NCBI GenBank assembly: GCA_949318235.1
Contig: OX439137.1
Location: forward strand, 20,950,518 to 21,014,517
Length of the DNA stretch: 64,000 nucleotides
Direction: 5' to 3'
Origin: Ecdyonurus torrentis
Taxonomy: Eukaryota > Arthropoda > Insecta > Ephemeroptera > Heptageniidae
Positions 1 to 14,770 of the stretch are shown piece by piece. The notes under the pieces are model-generated. The model was given only the letters and a program-made list of their open reading frames with translations, made no database searches and was not told where the DNA came from. Both the position numbers and the translations under genes were made by a program. Numbering within the stretch: position 1 is the first letter of the stretch; each line of letters begins with the position of its first letter.

Positions 1-1656
<1,656 letters not shown>

Positions 1657-1664
1657 ATTTATAT

Positions 1665-2192
1665 TAGAGCTGTAAATTTAAACCGGGTCGAGCACCCGCC
1701 CGGGTCAAAATCTTCGGGTGCTCGTTTTTTTGAAAATGGTCAACCCGGGTTTCGAGCTTTTAGCTCGAAAACGAGCTTTTTCGAGTTGAGCTCGTGAATA
1801 ACTCGTAAAAAAAACGAGCTTTTGAAAATAAATCGAGCTAAAGAAAATTTATTGAAGAAAGAAAAGAAAAAAAGTTTGTAATTTTTGTTTAAAATGGTGT
1901 TTTTAGTATTCTATCATGCAAAATAAGTTGTTTAAAATATTTTTATAAATTATTTTATTTTATTTATGACTTTTATCATCCAAAAAACAATTTTTTCATA
2001 ATGAAAATCGAGCTTTTTGCTTCATAGGCTCGAAAACTCGTTTTTAAACTTTGGCTCAATTATCGAGCTTTCCGAGCTTTGGCTCTTTTTTCGAGTTTAA
2101 GCTCGATTTCAAGCTAAACCCGGGTTTCGAGTCAAACCGGGCTAAAAAATTTCAGCCCGGGTTAAAAATATTTCGAGTTTTTTACAGCTCTA
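1665..2192. mobile_element. non-autonomous hAT-type element with 8-bp target duplication
   Basis: The element starts TAGAGCTGTAAA and ends TTTACAGCTCTA, and is flanked on both sides by the 8-bp direct repeat ATTTATAT (1657-1664 and 2193-2200). An 8-bp duplication with short terminal inverted repeats is the hAT signature. Both ends are packed with CGAGC/GAGCTTTT and CCCGGGTT motifs in inverted orientation, and the middle is plain AT-rich DNA. At 528 bp and with no transposase ORF it must have been moved in trans. Confidence 0.85.
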
Positions 2193-2200
2193 ATTTATAT

Positions 2201-2534
2201 ATTCAGCTCATTTTTATGTTTATTTGCTTATAAGTTTGTTTGATTGAATATTCATTCATTCAATCATTCATTCATTCATTCATTCATTCATTCATTCATT
2301 CATTCATTCATTCATTCATTCATTCATTCATTCATTCATTCATTCATTCATTCATTCATTCATTCATTCATTCATTCATTCATTCATTCATTCATTCATT
2401 CATTCATTCATTCATTCATTCATTCATTCATTCATTCATTCATTCATTCATTCATTCATTCATTCATTCATTCATTCATTCATAAAATAAATAAAAATAA
2501 AATAAATAAAAATAAAATAATATTATTATATATA

Positions 2535-2614
<80 letters not shown>

Positions 2615-2633
2615 ATAGATATATATATATGTA

Positions 2634-2716
<83 letters not shown>

Positions 2717-3341
2717 TATAATATTATTATAATTATTTTATTTAATATAAATAAATATTAAAATAAACGCCAAGGTATCACTAGTTTTAAAAGCACAAAT
2801 TTATTATCAAACTACTGCAAAGTACTTTCATTATAAAAAGAAGCTATTAATATAAATAACTCCAGTTGAGTATAATTTTGATTCAAATCACTTCGTTGAA
2901 AAATAGGCACATTAAAGTCACAAAATGTTAAGAAATGTTGAAATATGTTTATTTATGTTTTTATATATTTTTTTCTAACTTTTTTTGTCTTTTCTTTTAT
3001 GCAAAGAAAATTATGGTTAATTGATAATAATCTTTCTCTTTGCTTCGTTCTTCTTTTCTGTGCAGAAAGTATGTAAGTTATTACTTTATATATCTTACTT
3101 GTTAGTTTATTTATAAGTTTTAATGTTATTTATATTAATGTTTGCACTATCACAAAAATGATGCAATACTACGAAATGCACAAAGTTATAGATGAAAAAA
3201 AAAAAAAAAAAATTTTTCACTTACGAGTAAGAAACAAAATTAGCTCTCCGCACTTAATTTGTTTAGCTTCACATTATTTTAATGTTATACGTAATATATC
3301 CGTCATTTTTTTCCCTTTTAAGTTACGGCGAAGACTACATT
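2201..3341. other. gene-free stretch
   Basis: Apart from the CATT and TA microsatellites this stretch holds only AT-rich sequence. I see no splice-bounded coding exon, RNA gene or terminal inverted repeat. Confidence 0.5.
2250..2482 (+). repeat. (CATT)n tetranucleotide microsatellite
   Basis: About 58 almost perfect ATTC/CATT units run without interruption. They then give way to AAATA-rich sequence and a (TA)n tract at about 2537-2702. His/Ser/Phe/Ile repeat ORFs read through it are products of the repeat and are not genes. Confidence 0.95.
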
Positions 3342-3343
3342 GC

Positions 3344-3610
3344 AAAAAAAAAGTTAATATCCTACCATACCGAAATATCATCATTGATTTGGACTGAGTC
3401 ATTGATTTCTAATTTATTTTCATTCAATAAATATAAAAATGTGGACTCTGGTGTTACAGCTCGTCTAATCCACTCGCGTAAAACAAGCGAGCTCTGACGT
3501 CACAGTCCACATTCGCCATTTCTTGAATGGAAAATAAATTAGAAATCAATGAGTCCGGCCAAATCATCGTTGATATTCCGGTATGTTAGGATATTAGGCA
3601 ACTTTTTTTG
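3344..3610. mobile_element. foldback MITE with arms of about 90-100 bp
   Basis: The left arm (about 3344-3450, with AATATCCTACCATACCG and GATTTCTAATTTATTTTC) is complementary to the right arm (about 3504-3610, with CGGTATGTTAGGATATT). The arms enclose about 50 bp containing GAGCTCTGACGTCA. There is no ORF. The arms are diverged, so this is an old copy. I could not fix a target duplication. Confidence 0.65.
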
Positions 3611-3659
3611 TTCAACGTGTTATACACCTTTAGTGTTTTAAAGATAAAGATTACCTTTT

Positions 3660-3769
3660 TTTTTTAATTAGGTATTTTGTTAAAATGTATTGAATATTGA
3701 TACTGTTTATAGGTTGAAATTGGTTTTCAAGTATGCCAGAAAAATAGAAAAAAAAAATAAACCAATTTT

Positions 3770-3805
<36 letters not shown>

Positions 3806-6040
3806 GTTTGTCCTATGCTGAGCAATGTAATTTATTTCTCCATAGGATTGCGTCGAAGAACTTTCAGTATATGACGTCATGCGCGTACACCCTATTAATT
3901 GACGAATCCGTGCTGGAATAAGACAATTAAGGCTGTAACAATAAGACAAATTAAATTTGAATGTAATTATATCCATTATACACAATGCAAATATCGTTCC
4001 GTGAGAATTTTATTTGTATAACTAATTTTTTGTCCAATATATAGTTAAAAAAAAAAATCTATACAAATTTCAAATAATTTTTAAATAACATCACGACCAC
4101 ATATACAATGTATAATTAAAAATTTATTAATAAATTTTTATTAAGGTAACATTATGAATTTTAATATTCATAATTCTATATACATGACATAACCTTTATT
4201 GACCTCTATCGTGTGTGGCCTGCAAAGGTCACTCAATAATTAATTTTTTTGTGTATATGAGAAATTTATTATATAAATAAGATTTTCGATAAATTAGATT
4301 TATCTTTCATTTTTTACGTTTATACATACGTATTTTATATATATAAATATATATATATTTCTAAAAAAATTTGATGATTGTTATATTGCTGTATTTAAAC
4401 CCTTCTTTTTTCTTGGCTCGTGTAGTATTAGTACTAAAAGGATAAATCTGAAAGAAAAATCTGAGGGGGGGGGGGGGGGGGGGGGATGAAACCTTTTTTT
4501 CAGTTTCATATCACTGCAGGAAGAAATTAGGTAATTTATGCTGCATTTATGTCATTATAACATAAATGATGATAAATAAGAATGATATAAATAATTATGC
4601 TATACAACATTATGCTCAACATATTATAGTTATTATGCAGTGTAGCACAGATTATGCTGTATTGAACAAATTAAGCTGAATATTAGATAGCATAATTATA
4701 TTATGGCATAATATATAATATGACACATTATATTGGCATAATATGGTATATTTGTTTGAGCCTGTTTGAGTTTTCCTTTCTTATAATATGTCTATATATT
4801 CTTATGAGTGATTATGCAGTAAAAAGTATCTAAAACATAATATTATATTAGTTCACTTTCAGTTTCAGCAAAAAAAATAAAAATATAATAATAATAATAA
4901 AAACATAACACATAATTCTTACTCCATAATAGCTATATGTTAAAAGTAGCATAAACGCAGTGATGTAAGGAAATAATTATTAATGCATCCCGTATTACAT
5001 TACAGCAAAAATATTCTGAGTCTACTTAAAATTCTTAGAAATTTAAATAATGATACATTTTTACGTAAAAATCTTTTGATTTTTTTTTTATATTTATTTA
5101 ATAAATACTATATTTTATCTAAATCCAAATACTTTGATCTTATACTTAAAAATTGATGAAATTGATTTACTTATATATACTGTAGGGTGGTTTCATTCAT
5201 GTTACAGTTGACGCCTTAAGTGAGCGCTAAATAACATGGGCCAGTGTAGGAAAAATGACTCATTTTGCAAGTTTAAACATAATTTACAATATTTTTGAGA
5301 GCATTGATGCTGTTAGCAGTTTGAATTAGTACCTGAAGTATGCAAGAAAAATAATAATGACAAAAAAATAGCTAATTTTCCAAAGAAAATACCTAAAAAC
5401 TACGTTTGTCCTATGCTATGAGCAATGTTATTCATTGCTCAAGAAGAGCATCGAAAAGCACTCAGAATGACGTCATGCGTACACACCCTATATACGCATA
5501 GGAATATTACACATTTTGTCAGTTTAAAAATACCAAGCAATAGTTTTGAAAACATTGATGCTAATAATAGATTGAATAATTAACTCAAGTATGTAAGGAA
5601 AATAATAATAACCAAAAATTAACTGAATTCCCGCAAAAAAACGGAATTCGTCCTATGCTGAGCAATGTTATTCATTAATCCAGTATGGCGTCCAAGCGCA
5701 TTAAATATGACGTCATTCAGATACACCCTATAGTAACATGATATGCAGAATTAATAGACCCCTTTCACATCCTTGCGCTTTGTCACCATGTTCGTGCCTA
5801 GTATAGGGGAAACATAATTTCTCCTAATTTTTCACTTAATAAGAGTTTATTTCAACTGCACGAATTTTTTCTCATATTCTTCGAGCTTATTAGGAGCTAG
5901 AAATAAGTCTTTGATTGAGGTTTGAAGCTTCTTTTGCTATTAAAAATATAAAAATGACGTTTTTCCTATGCTGGCCTATGTATTCATAACCAGCAAAATG
6001 GTTGCTCTTAAATATGAGTGCAACTGGTCTATTGCGTATG
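3660..6040. repeat. cluster of a diverged interspersed repeat with TGACGTCA
   Basis: The same loose consensus recurs at about 3690-3900, 5330-5500, 5560-5735 and 5940-6040: a block near GTCCTATGCTGAGCAATGTT, then a TGACGTCAT site followed by ACACCCTAT. Related fragments recur beside the secreted-protein genes (for example 19850-19920 and 26900-27080). The copies are too diverged to set borders. A 30-base poly(A) run lies at about 3773-3803 and a poly(G) run at about 4465-4485. Confidence 0.5.
4525..4760 (+). mobile_element. MITE, TACACGG-ended family
   Basis: The copy runs from GTAATTTATGCTGCATTTATG to the segment with TGTATTGAACAAATTAAGCTG. The family is recognised by an internal imperfect palindrome built from TTATGCT/AGCATAA words. 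No ORF is present. Confidence 0.6.
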
Positions 6041-6909
6041 TTTTTTTTTTCGCGTTATTAAATGCTACATTAATGAATAAATCTTATTGTTTTAAATATC
6101 TTGCTTAAATAAGCATTATATATTTCAAACACTGGTACACTTTTTTCCCCCTCTACTTTAAGTTTAGTCATAATTTTCCGTTACAAAATATAAAACTCAA
6201 CCTTAAAGGTCAGTTAAAATATTCTCTTTTTTTAAATTATTACAATAATTATTACTCCATTCATCAAATGATTTATCAGATACTATAAAAATGTCCTCAT
6301 TTACATATTATCTTATTTTTTATATAAAAAAAAGAGGAGAAATATTTTAATAATTTATATTTATATCTTCTTTTTTTTTAAGTTAAATTTTATGAAATAC
6401 GCTGAGTAGTCAAATTATTTCATTTTTGATTCAAGATTACACTGAGAAAAAAATTAGTACTTAAATCTCATTTTAGGCAAAGATATGAATAAAAATAACT
6501 TCTTTTTAAGTTATTGTAAAACTTACGAAGTACTCTATAAATATTCTTGTTTAAAAAAATTATAACAATAATTATTACTCACCATTCATCAAATAATAGA
6601 TTAGATAATATCTTATATTATACTATAAAAAATATAAATATCACGTCTTTTTTTTTTAATTTATTTTTACTTTTTAGCTTGTTTGTTTATTGGTTTGATT
6701 TTTTTTTTTTTTTTTCAAATAGAAGCATCTGGTGAAAATAATGAAGAAAAGAATATATAGCTTTTTATATCCAAATCTTTGTACACCGTTACTATACCAT
6801 CTTTAAGAATCAATCTAATTTATATAAAAGAATATAAGATATTGAAAGTGTCTGGCTTTCGTGTTACACCGTGTTATATAAGCAGTAAACTGACATTGAA
6901 AAGGAATTC

Positions 6910-6980
6910 GGCTCGACTGGGACTCGAACCCGGATTTTTGGTTTCCCAGACCACTGCGTTAACCATTACGCTACCGAGAC
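6910..6980 (-). pseudogene. tRNA-like sequence (tRNA pseudogene or SINE head)
   Basis: Read on the minus strand, this 71-nt stretch folds as a tRNA. The A box is TAGCGTAATGG and the B box is a perfect GGTTCGAGTCC. The anticodon loop is CTGGGAA, giving GGG (Pro-like). The acceptor stem GTCTCGG/TCGAGCC has one mismatch, and the anticodon and T stems have one mismatch each. Those three mismatches favour a pseudogene or the 5' head of a tRNA-derived SINE over a working tRNA. No intron, and no encoded CCA end. Confidence 0.55.
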
Positions 6981-8529
<1,549 letters not shown>

Positions 8530-8737
8530 AAACACTAATTAGGTTAGCTCATTTTCAGCATAATTTGTTCAATATAACATAATAACAGGGCATAGCAATA
8601 TTTTAACAGTAGCATAAAATATTATGTTGACAGTTGAATAATTTATATTGTTCTAATGTAGCATCATTTATGCTATAAAAACATAAATGCAGTATAGATT
8701 ACGTAATTTATTCCCTTCCATGTATAAGTACTATTTA
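8530..8737 (-). mobile_element. MITE, TACACGG-ended family, just downstream of the SMYD4-like gene
   Basis: This is the reverse-orientation copy of the family: it begins with GCTCATTTTCAGCATAATTT and ends ATGCAGTATAGATTACGTAA. It ends about 65 bp from the stop codon side of the minus-strand gene, so it could lie in its 3' UTR. Confidence 0.6.
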
Positions 8738-8802
8738 TTTTGACAAAAAAAACAACACCTTAATAATTTTTTCACCTTTTATCTATTTATTATTTTTTTT
8801 TT

Positions 8803-10136
8803 TTACATATTTTCATATCGAATACAATTACCAATAGATTTAAAATAATTTCTAACATCTTCTTGAGCACTTTGATATACTTGAGTTAAATTTGCATTAT
8901 TTAAAACACTAAAATTATCAATAGTTGTAATAAAAATATTTAAATTAGATTTTGTAACAGGTAAAGAGTTTTCAGGACACTTATAAGTTTCAGATACCAT
9001 ATTATCGTATAATGTTTTTACTTTTTTATCATCTAATAATATTTCCATGGGTAATGAATTATATAAACCCCAATCTTCTGTGCATGCATTACATGAGCAG
9101 GTAAAATGATAATGATTTTTAAGATATGTTTGCCTAATTGATTTCGTATCAAATGCAAAATGCATTTTATATGAGTCAAAAATTTGTTCTCCTTTTTTTA
9201 CAAGTCTAATTGCTCTCATAATATTATTAACACCATAGTTAACTCGGAATATATTTGAATCGCAAGAATGATTTGATAAGGAAGCACACGCATAGATACC
9301 AGCTCCAACTAACTCGTAACGAATTTTCTCAGTTAAATATGCATGCGTTATATCATGAGCGTTATTTTTTAACGATAATATATTTCGTAAACAGAATGCT
9401 GAAATTTCATCAAATAATTCGTTATTATCAAAACATGTACTTACTACTATTGCTATATTACAAGCAGCAAATAACATTAAATTTGGAATTTCAGAAATAT
9501 TTGTTGTTAAATTATAAATTGTACTAAAATTATTTGATAAATATTGAGAATTTGAGAATCCTAATGTTCTGGGGTCTTCATTTTTTTCTGACATATTTTC
9601 TAAGAAGTGCTTAAAGTTTTGAACTCCAAATGTACATAAGATACGAATGAAATGTATGCAACGTTGTAGGTTGTTCTTGTCGATGGTTTTTATACATTTT
9701 GTTGCAATTTTGCATTCACTTGAATGGTAGTTGGTTTTTGCTTCTGTTTTACATTTTTCACTGCAATACAGCGCCTAAAATGAAATTAAAAATTGTTTAT
9801 AAATATCCTCTAAAACTGAAATTCATATACAAGCGTACGTATAATATATTAGACAGTTTCCGTGGTGTAATATCTAATGCTAATGGCATGTAAGTAGCAG
9901 CCACACAGTAGATGATAGGAGATGATAGGAGATGGACTACTGTATCATCTACTGTGTAGCAGCCATAATTACGTAAAAACGTGGGTTTGATTCCCACCTT
10001 AGCCTGTTTTTTTACATTTACATTTGAGCTGTCTTTCACCGCGGTTCACACTTGTAATTAGTAAATAATATTATTAATTTAAATTATGGATTTTGCAACT
10101 TGTTGGTTGCCAGTGTCATGTACCATGATCAGCAGC

Positions 10137-10174
<38 letters not shown>

Positions 10175-12906
10175 CTACAACTACAACTGCAACTACAATT
10201 ACAACTATAACAACAATAACAACATAAATGCAATCTTAACGCTAATTTTGCTTTATCTAAAAAATTGTATATTTTTTTCTCCTGTCATATATACGACACT
10301 TTCTCAGCCAACGAAATGATGTGTTTTTTATTATTATTGTTTTTTACAATAAACATAACAAATAACATTTGGCTTGATTTTGAGTATGGAATGTTAAGAA
10401 AGCAAATCATTGTATTTTTGAATATCTACACACTAAAAAACAAGCGTTGAAAAGCTTGCTTACAGTTTTGCAATGCTTTAAGTATTGTGGAATCAACGGT
10501 TATGACGTCACTAAACGTTGAAATTTTAACGATATAAACGTTAGTGACGTCACAAGCGTTGGGACTGAATAGAAAAATTGCAAATTTGTAACGGTCAAGT
10601 TTAGCATTTATTCCATTGTGATTCTAACGCTTGTGACGTCATTTACGCTTTATCGTTAGATTGTCAACGTCATAACCGTTAATTCCACAATACTTAAAGT
10701 ATTGTAAAACTGTGTACAAGCTTTTCAACGCCTATTTTTTAGAGTGTAACAATAAGTATACAGTCGAAACATTAGATTGAAAATTATTTCAATTGATTTG
10801 TATTCTCACCCAATCACACGTGTCACAAGGTAGCATGTTGTCACACTTTCTCATGCAGTGATTGCAGTGACTGAAGTTCAGCTCGGGAGATAGCACTGCA
10901 GCGTAGGGAGGTTCCACCAATAACACGTCACCTATATACATATTGATGCGTCAAATACATAATATATATGTATTAAAAATATATTAACATATGTATGTTC
11001 TTAAATCAAAAATTTTGTATTATTTTAATAATGCCTGCAAAGTAGCACAAAAAATTTAAAAATATAAATAAAAATAAAAAAGTTGAATGAGTTTTTGAGC
11101 CAGATAATAAAAAGAACATACAAATTCTTAACAGTTTTTTCCATTACTACTAAACAAACTTTATTCACAATTAATCTTACATCTTGTGAAAAAAAAATTA
11201 AAACAAAACATTCAGGTTTGTAGTTTAAAGTTTCGTATCTCTAATACTAAGAAGGTAACTCCCCCTCCTTTTTTACGTAAAAACTAATTAACTATCTATG
11301 ATTAACCCACTGTAGCATTACATAAGGGAGAAAACAACTTGAAAATATTAAAATTGACATTGTGTATTTTTGTTTTGAAAAATATTTTATGAAATTGTGT
11401 ACTTTTTTTTTTTTTTTTTTAAATAGACGTAATTTTATTTTACATTGTAAACTAGTCTTAAGTGTCATTTTGTTTCTATAAATAGTTTATTATACCAAGT
11501 TTTTTTTTACCTGTATAAATATCCCTGCTCGCCACTAAATGTCTCCCAAAATTGTCATCATATTTAATCTCAACAGCACTAGAGAAACACGGAGCTTCTT
11601 TATTTGATCCATAACTTAGTTTAGGAGGCTGAGGGTAACTCGCGGTGACTTGACGTGGTTTTACCGCGATATCTGCCTCAAACTCTCGTGAGATCTGACA
11701 GCAAAGCTGCTCCTGTTTGTCTTTGTGAAGTTCTGAGTTAAGAATACACTCTCTCGCTTGCTGCATACATTGAGATGCTTCTGATTTTTGTCCTAGGTAT
11801 TTGTAACATTGTGCCTGTCTTACTAGCAACTTGTACTGTGAAATATAAGACAAACATATGTATTAGGTCCCATCATACAATATACATTAAAATACATTAT
11901 ATGTTAAGTACGTAATTTATGCTGCATTTATATTATTATAGCATAAATATTGCTAAATTAGAAAAAAAATATAAATAATTATGCTATAAAATATAATATT
12001 TTAAGTTTTGTAACATAATTATTATAAAGTATAACATAAATTTTGCTGTAATGAACAAATTATGCTGTAAATGAGCGAATATGGTTTTGTTTATTTTTAT
12101 CCGTGTATATGTGCTCGAATCTGATCTAATAGTTACTCGTAACTTTAAAATTCAAACTTTTACTCTACAGTTTTTTAACAATTGAAATTTAATGGTAACA
12201 ACTAATACCGCACAATTTGGGAAAGACCGTCTATGATTTGACCCTGTTTTCAAATATTCATCACAAAATAAAAAGTATATATTATAATTATATTATTTTC
12301 AGGCTAGCTATGATGAGTGTTAACTAAACTTCGAGTTACTTAACTTCGTATCCATTAACATTGCCTTTTTTTTTATCTGGTGCACTGACAATGAGTGCAA
12401 TGAGGTCAAAAATATTTAAATGATCGATACTAGACAAAGTTTTACGTGTTTTAATCTAAACTTTTTAAACTAATAGTAATTAAATTTGTGTTACTAATAA
12501 CTTTTATTCCCACATTACATACCTTAAGTAGTTCAGGGTAATTATTATCAAAAGCTCTCTTGATATCCATAATACACTCCTCATATTTTCCAATCAACTT
12601 AAGAACAGCACATCGATTTGCAAATCCCAAGCCTCGAGAGTTACTGTTCACCGGAGAACTTGCAATACTTCTTGTGTACAAAGTCAGTGCCTTAGCGTAG
12701 TTCTTAGCATTGAAAGCATCATTGCCTTCTTTTCTATATTTATCGGAAATCATAGACTTTTCTTCATCTGACAGTTCATCAATTTGAGGATTTTGTGGGC
12801 ATTTTGTGACAGATTTGTAAATGTTTATATAGTCTGTGTAAGTTAAATTGGACTTTTGTGCTAATTTTTCTTCAAATTTAATGTAATCTTCTTCATTTAA
12901 CTCCAT
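8803..12906 (-). CDS. SMYD4: SMYD4-like protein lysine methyltransferase (TPR-MYND-SET), 4 coding exons
   Basis: I read the coding exons on the minus strand as 12906-12523, 11835-11511, 10931-10810 and 9774-8803, joined by GT-AG introns of phase 0, 1 and 0, giving 600 residues. Residues about 57-125 form two TPR-like helices pairs (YRKEGNDAFNAKNYAKALTL). A split SET domain begins near residue 214 (NFGRHLVASRDIYTGDVLLV). The MYND zinc finger is complete: C259, C262, C272, C275, C281, C285, H294, C298. The SET core has NHSC at 445-448 and Tyr479 in GEQIFDSY, and the post-SET cysteines are C493, C495 and C498. This order is that of SMYD4, a SET/MYND lysine methyltransferase with nuclear and cytoplasmic roles; the substrate is not evident here. 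The usual Gly after the SET tyrosine is Lys. An acceptor-like TTTTTTTCAG just upstream of the ATG suggests a further 5' UTR exon. The call to the SMYD4 group is firm; orthology is inferred. Confidence 0.88.
9895..10000. repeat. short inverted repeat next to a tRNA T-arm-like remnant in SMYD4 intron 3
   Basis: CACAGTAGATGAT (about 9903-9915) is repeated in inverted form as ATCATCTACTGTG about 35 bp further on, with GATAGGAGAT repeated between. Immediately after comes GTGGGTTTGATTCCCAC, which has the shape of a tRNA T arm, so this may be a decayed tRNA-derived SINE. The evidence is thin. Confidence 0.35.
10133..10220 (+). repeat. (AAC)n microsatellite in SMYD4 intron 3
   Basis: Pure CAA units run to about 10172 and then decay into AAC/TAC variants. 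The Asn-repeat ORF read through it is an artefact. Confidence 0.8.
10429..10747. mobile_element. palindromic MITE carrying three TGACGTCA sites
   Basis: The left end ACACTAAAAAACAAGCGTTG and right end CAACGCCTATTTTTTAGAGTGT are inverted repeats, and the complementarity continues inwards through GAAAAGCTTG/CAAGCTTTTC and AATACTTAAAG/CTTTAAGTATT. Perfect TGACGTCA octamers lie at 10503-10510, 10545-10552 and 10634-10641. It lies in SMYD4 intron 3. A second good copy is at 52884-53216; decayed pieces occur near 17665-17705, 18350-18520 and 58480-58560. Confidence 0.8.
11910..12118 (+). mobile_element. MITE, TACACGG-ended family, in SMYD4 intron 1
   Basis: The copy begins TACGTAATTTATGCTGCATT and ends TTTTTATCCGTGTA. 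The two ends are weak inverted repeats. It makes up much of the intron between the first two coding exons. Confidence 0.65.
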
Positions 12907-13158
12907 TATTGTTACTCTGAAAAAAAAATATATATAAGAATTCAGTCCATTTGCATAAAATGTATATTATAGCAATTAAAAATATGTACCATGCTCACAG
13001 AAACGAAATACTACTTTTATAGCAGTTGCACAAATCTTGTAAATTATAATAGTTAAATATTAACCTGGAACAGGTACAATAATATGTAATTCAGGTAAAA
13101 CCTACTATATAATCAAATTATTGTTTACCTAGATTACAAGACACTGTAGTATATATTA

Positions 13159-13502
13159 TTAAAGGAATAGACCAGAGAAAAACATAAGCATTTATATCAC
13201 AAAACACTTGATGGGATTTACATATAACTTTAGTTTGTCTCAAAACCCAACTGTAGCTCCGTAGCAATGATCAGAAAATTTGATTTATGCAACACGCACA
13301 ACAATTTCATACTAATTTTTGCATGTTTCTGACGTCATAAACATGAATTTTCACGCAAATTGCATACTTTACAGTATTTTCACGCTCTCTCGTAGGGCTA
13401 CAATAACATTCTGTTAAAATTTGTCATCAGTTTTGAAGATACCATTTCGTGTTTATTCATTAAAAAGTACATGTTATTTTTTTGTGGTCTATATGGCTTT
13501 AA
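13159..13502. mobile_element. 344-bp MITE flanked by TTAA
   Basis: Both ends sit on TTAA (13159-13162 and 13499-13502). Inside them are inverted repeats AGGAATAGACCAGAGAAAAA and its counterpart read from the right, AGCCATATAGACCACAAAAA. A TTAA target is used by piggyBac- and Kolobok-type transposases. A second copy is at 59002-59859, interrupted by extra sequence, and related copies lie in intron 2 of secreted-protein genes 2 and 3. No ORF. Confidence 0.75.
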
Positions 13503-14338
13503 TATTTGTTTCAGGCTAATTTTTACCTATTTATATGAACAGTATTAGGGTACCTGCCATTAGCAGTATTTTTTTCTATATAATTTATTAGTTTTTTGTA
13601 AACATATCAATGATTATTTATTATAACTTTTAAAATTCCTAAAAATTCAACAAGAAAAATATTTATATATAAATGCACAACATGAAAATAAAAAGAACTT
13701 GACTCACTTTTTTACCTTTATGTTATTACTATTATTTCCAAATGTTAGTAAAAATTATTATTTTCTAAACACAAAATATGACAAAATTACGTTAAAAAAT
13801 GAAAATGTTTTACAACATGAAATATTCTTTAACATAAATGTTTTGATAATACTGTACTACTTCCCCCAACTTCATAATTGAGCTAAATAAAATCTAATCA
13901 TATGAGTACAATATACACATTCAATTATTCCAGTAATTACCTATAATCACAGTTATAATTATATTTCACAGTTAAAAACGATTTACTTTCATCAATTTAA
14001 ATAAACACAAGAAGACAAGCAAATACACAAGAGAACGAGCTCCAACTTTCGATCGCTCTTAAGTTAAAAATGTACTTTTGTATCACCGTACAGTATGTCT
14101 GTGTTATATGTACCAAAATAGATCACAGCTTCTATAACATATATAAAGCCTTTTAATACACATTTTGTCCTGGTGTGGCGTGGCGCGCTTCTTAATTCTA
14201 TTCATAACCTTTGCACCCTTTTCTCATGATATTATATAGAGTGTATGCATGAGCTTGGGAGTGCGCTTTAAGGCCATACTGGAGTAACGAATAGCATTGA
14301 AAAAAACATATAGTTTTTGGCTCGTTTCTTTGGGAAAT

Positions 14339-14498
14339 CATCCCAGTAAACCACAACTTTTTACATGTACATTGCAAGTACTTTTCCGCAAGCACTCCCA
14401 GCTCACGTGACGTTACTGCTACTGACGTTCTTGTATTGGACAACTAATACAACTATACTTGCAATCTACATGCAAAAAAACTGTGGTTTACTGGGATG
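14339..14498. mobile_element. 160-bp MITE with ends CATCCCAGTAAACCACA
   Basis: The left end CATCCCAGTAAACCACA is exactly matched in inverted form by TGTGGTTTACTGGGATG at the right end, and complementarity extends about 40 bp inward (TTGCAAGTA / TACTTGCAA). No coding capacity. The target duplication is unclear. Confidence 0.8.
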
Positions 14499-14574
14499 TA
14501 ATTTTATTGGTTATTTTTCGTGCATACTTAAAAACATAATTTAAATTATTAACACATGGCCAAAAGAAATGCGT

Positions 14575-14770
14575 AATAATTATTCTAGCACATTTTCAGC
14601 ACAATTTGTTCAATACAGCATAACATTTTTATGCTATACTGAATAATAACTATATACTATACGTAAGCATAAATATTTATGTTGTTCTAATTTAGTATTA
14701 TTTATGCTATAATGATTTAAATGCTTCATTAATTAAGTAATTTATTCTTGCCGTACAGTATAAATAATGC
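14575..14770 (-). mobile_element. MITE, TACACGG-ended family
   Basis: Reverse-orientation copy, with CAGCACAATTTGTTCAATAC and TGCTATAATGATTTAAATGC. Diverged from the others but the word order is preserved. Confidence 0.55.

Noticed and set aside
2240..2618. Long ORFs of repeated Ser-Phe-Ile-His and Tyr-Ile
   Set aside because: They are translations of (CATT)n and (TA)n microsatellites, open in several frames because the units lack stops. The same applies to the Tyr/Ile, Cys/Val, Ser/Leu and Arg/Glu ORFs elsewhere.
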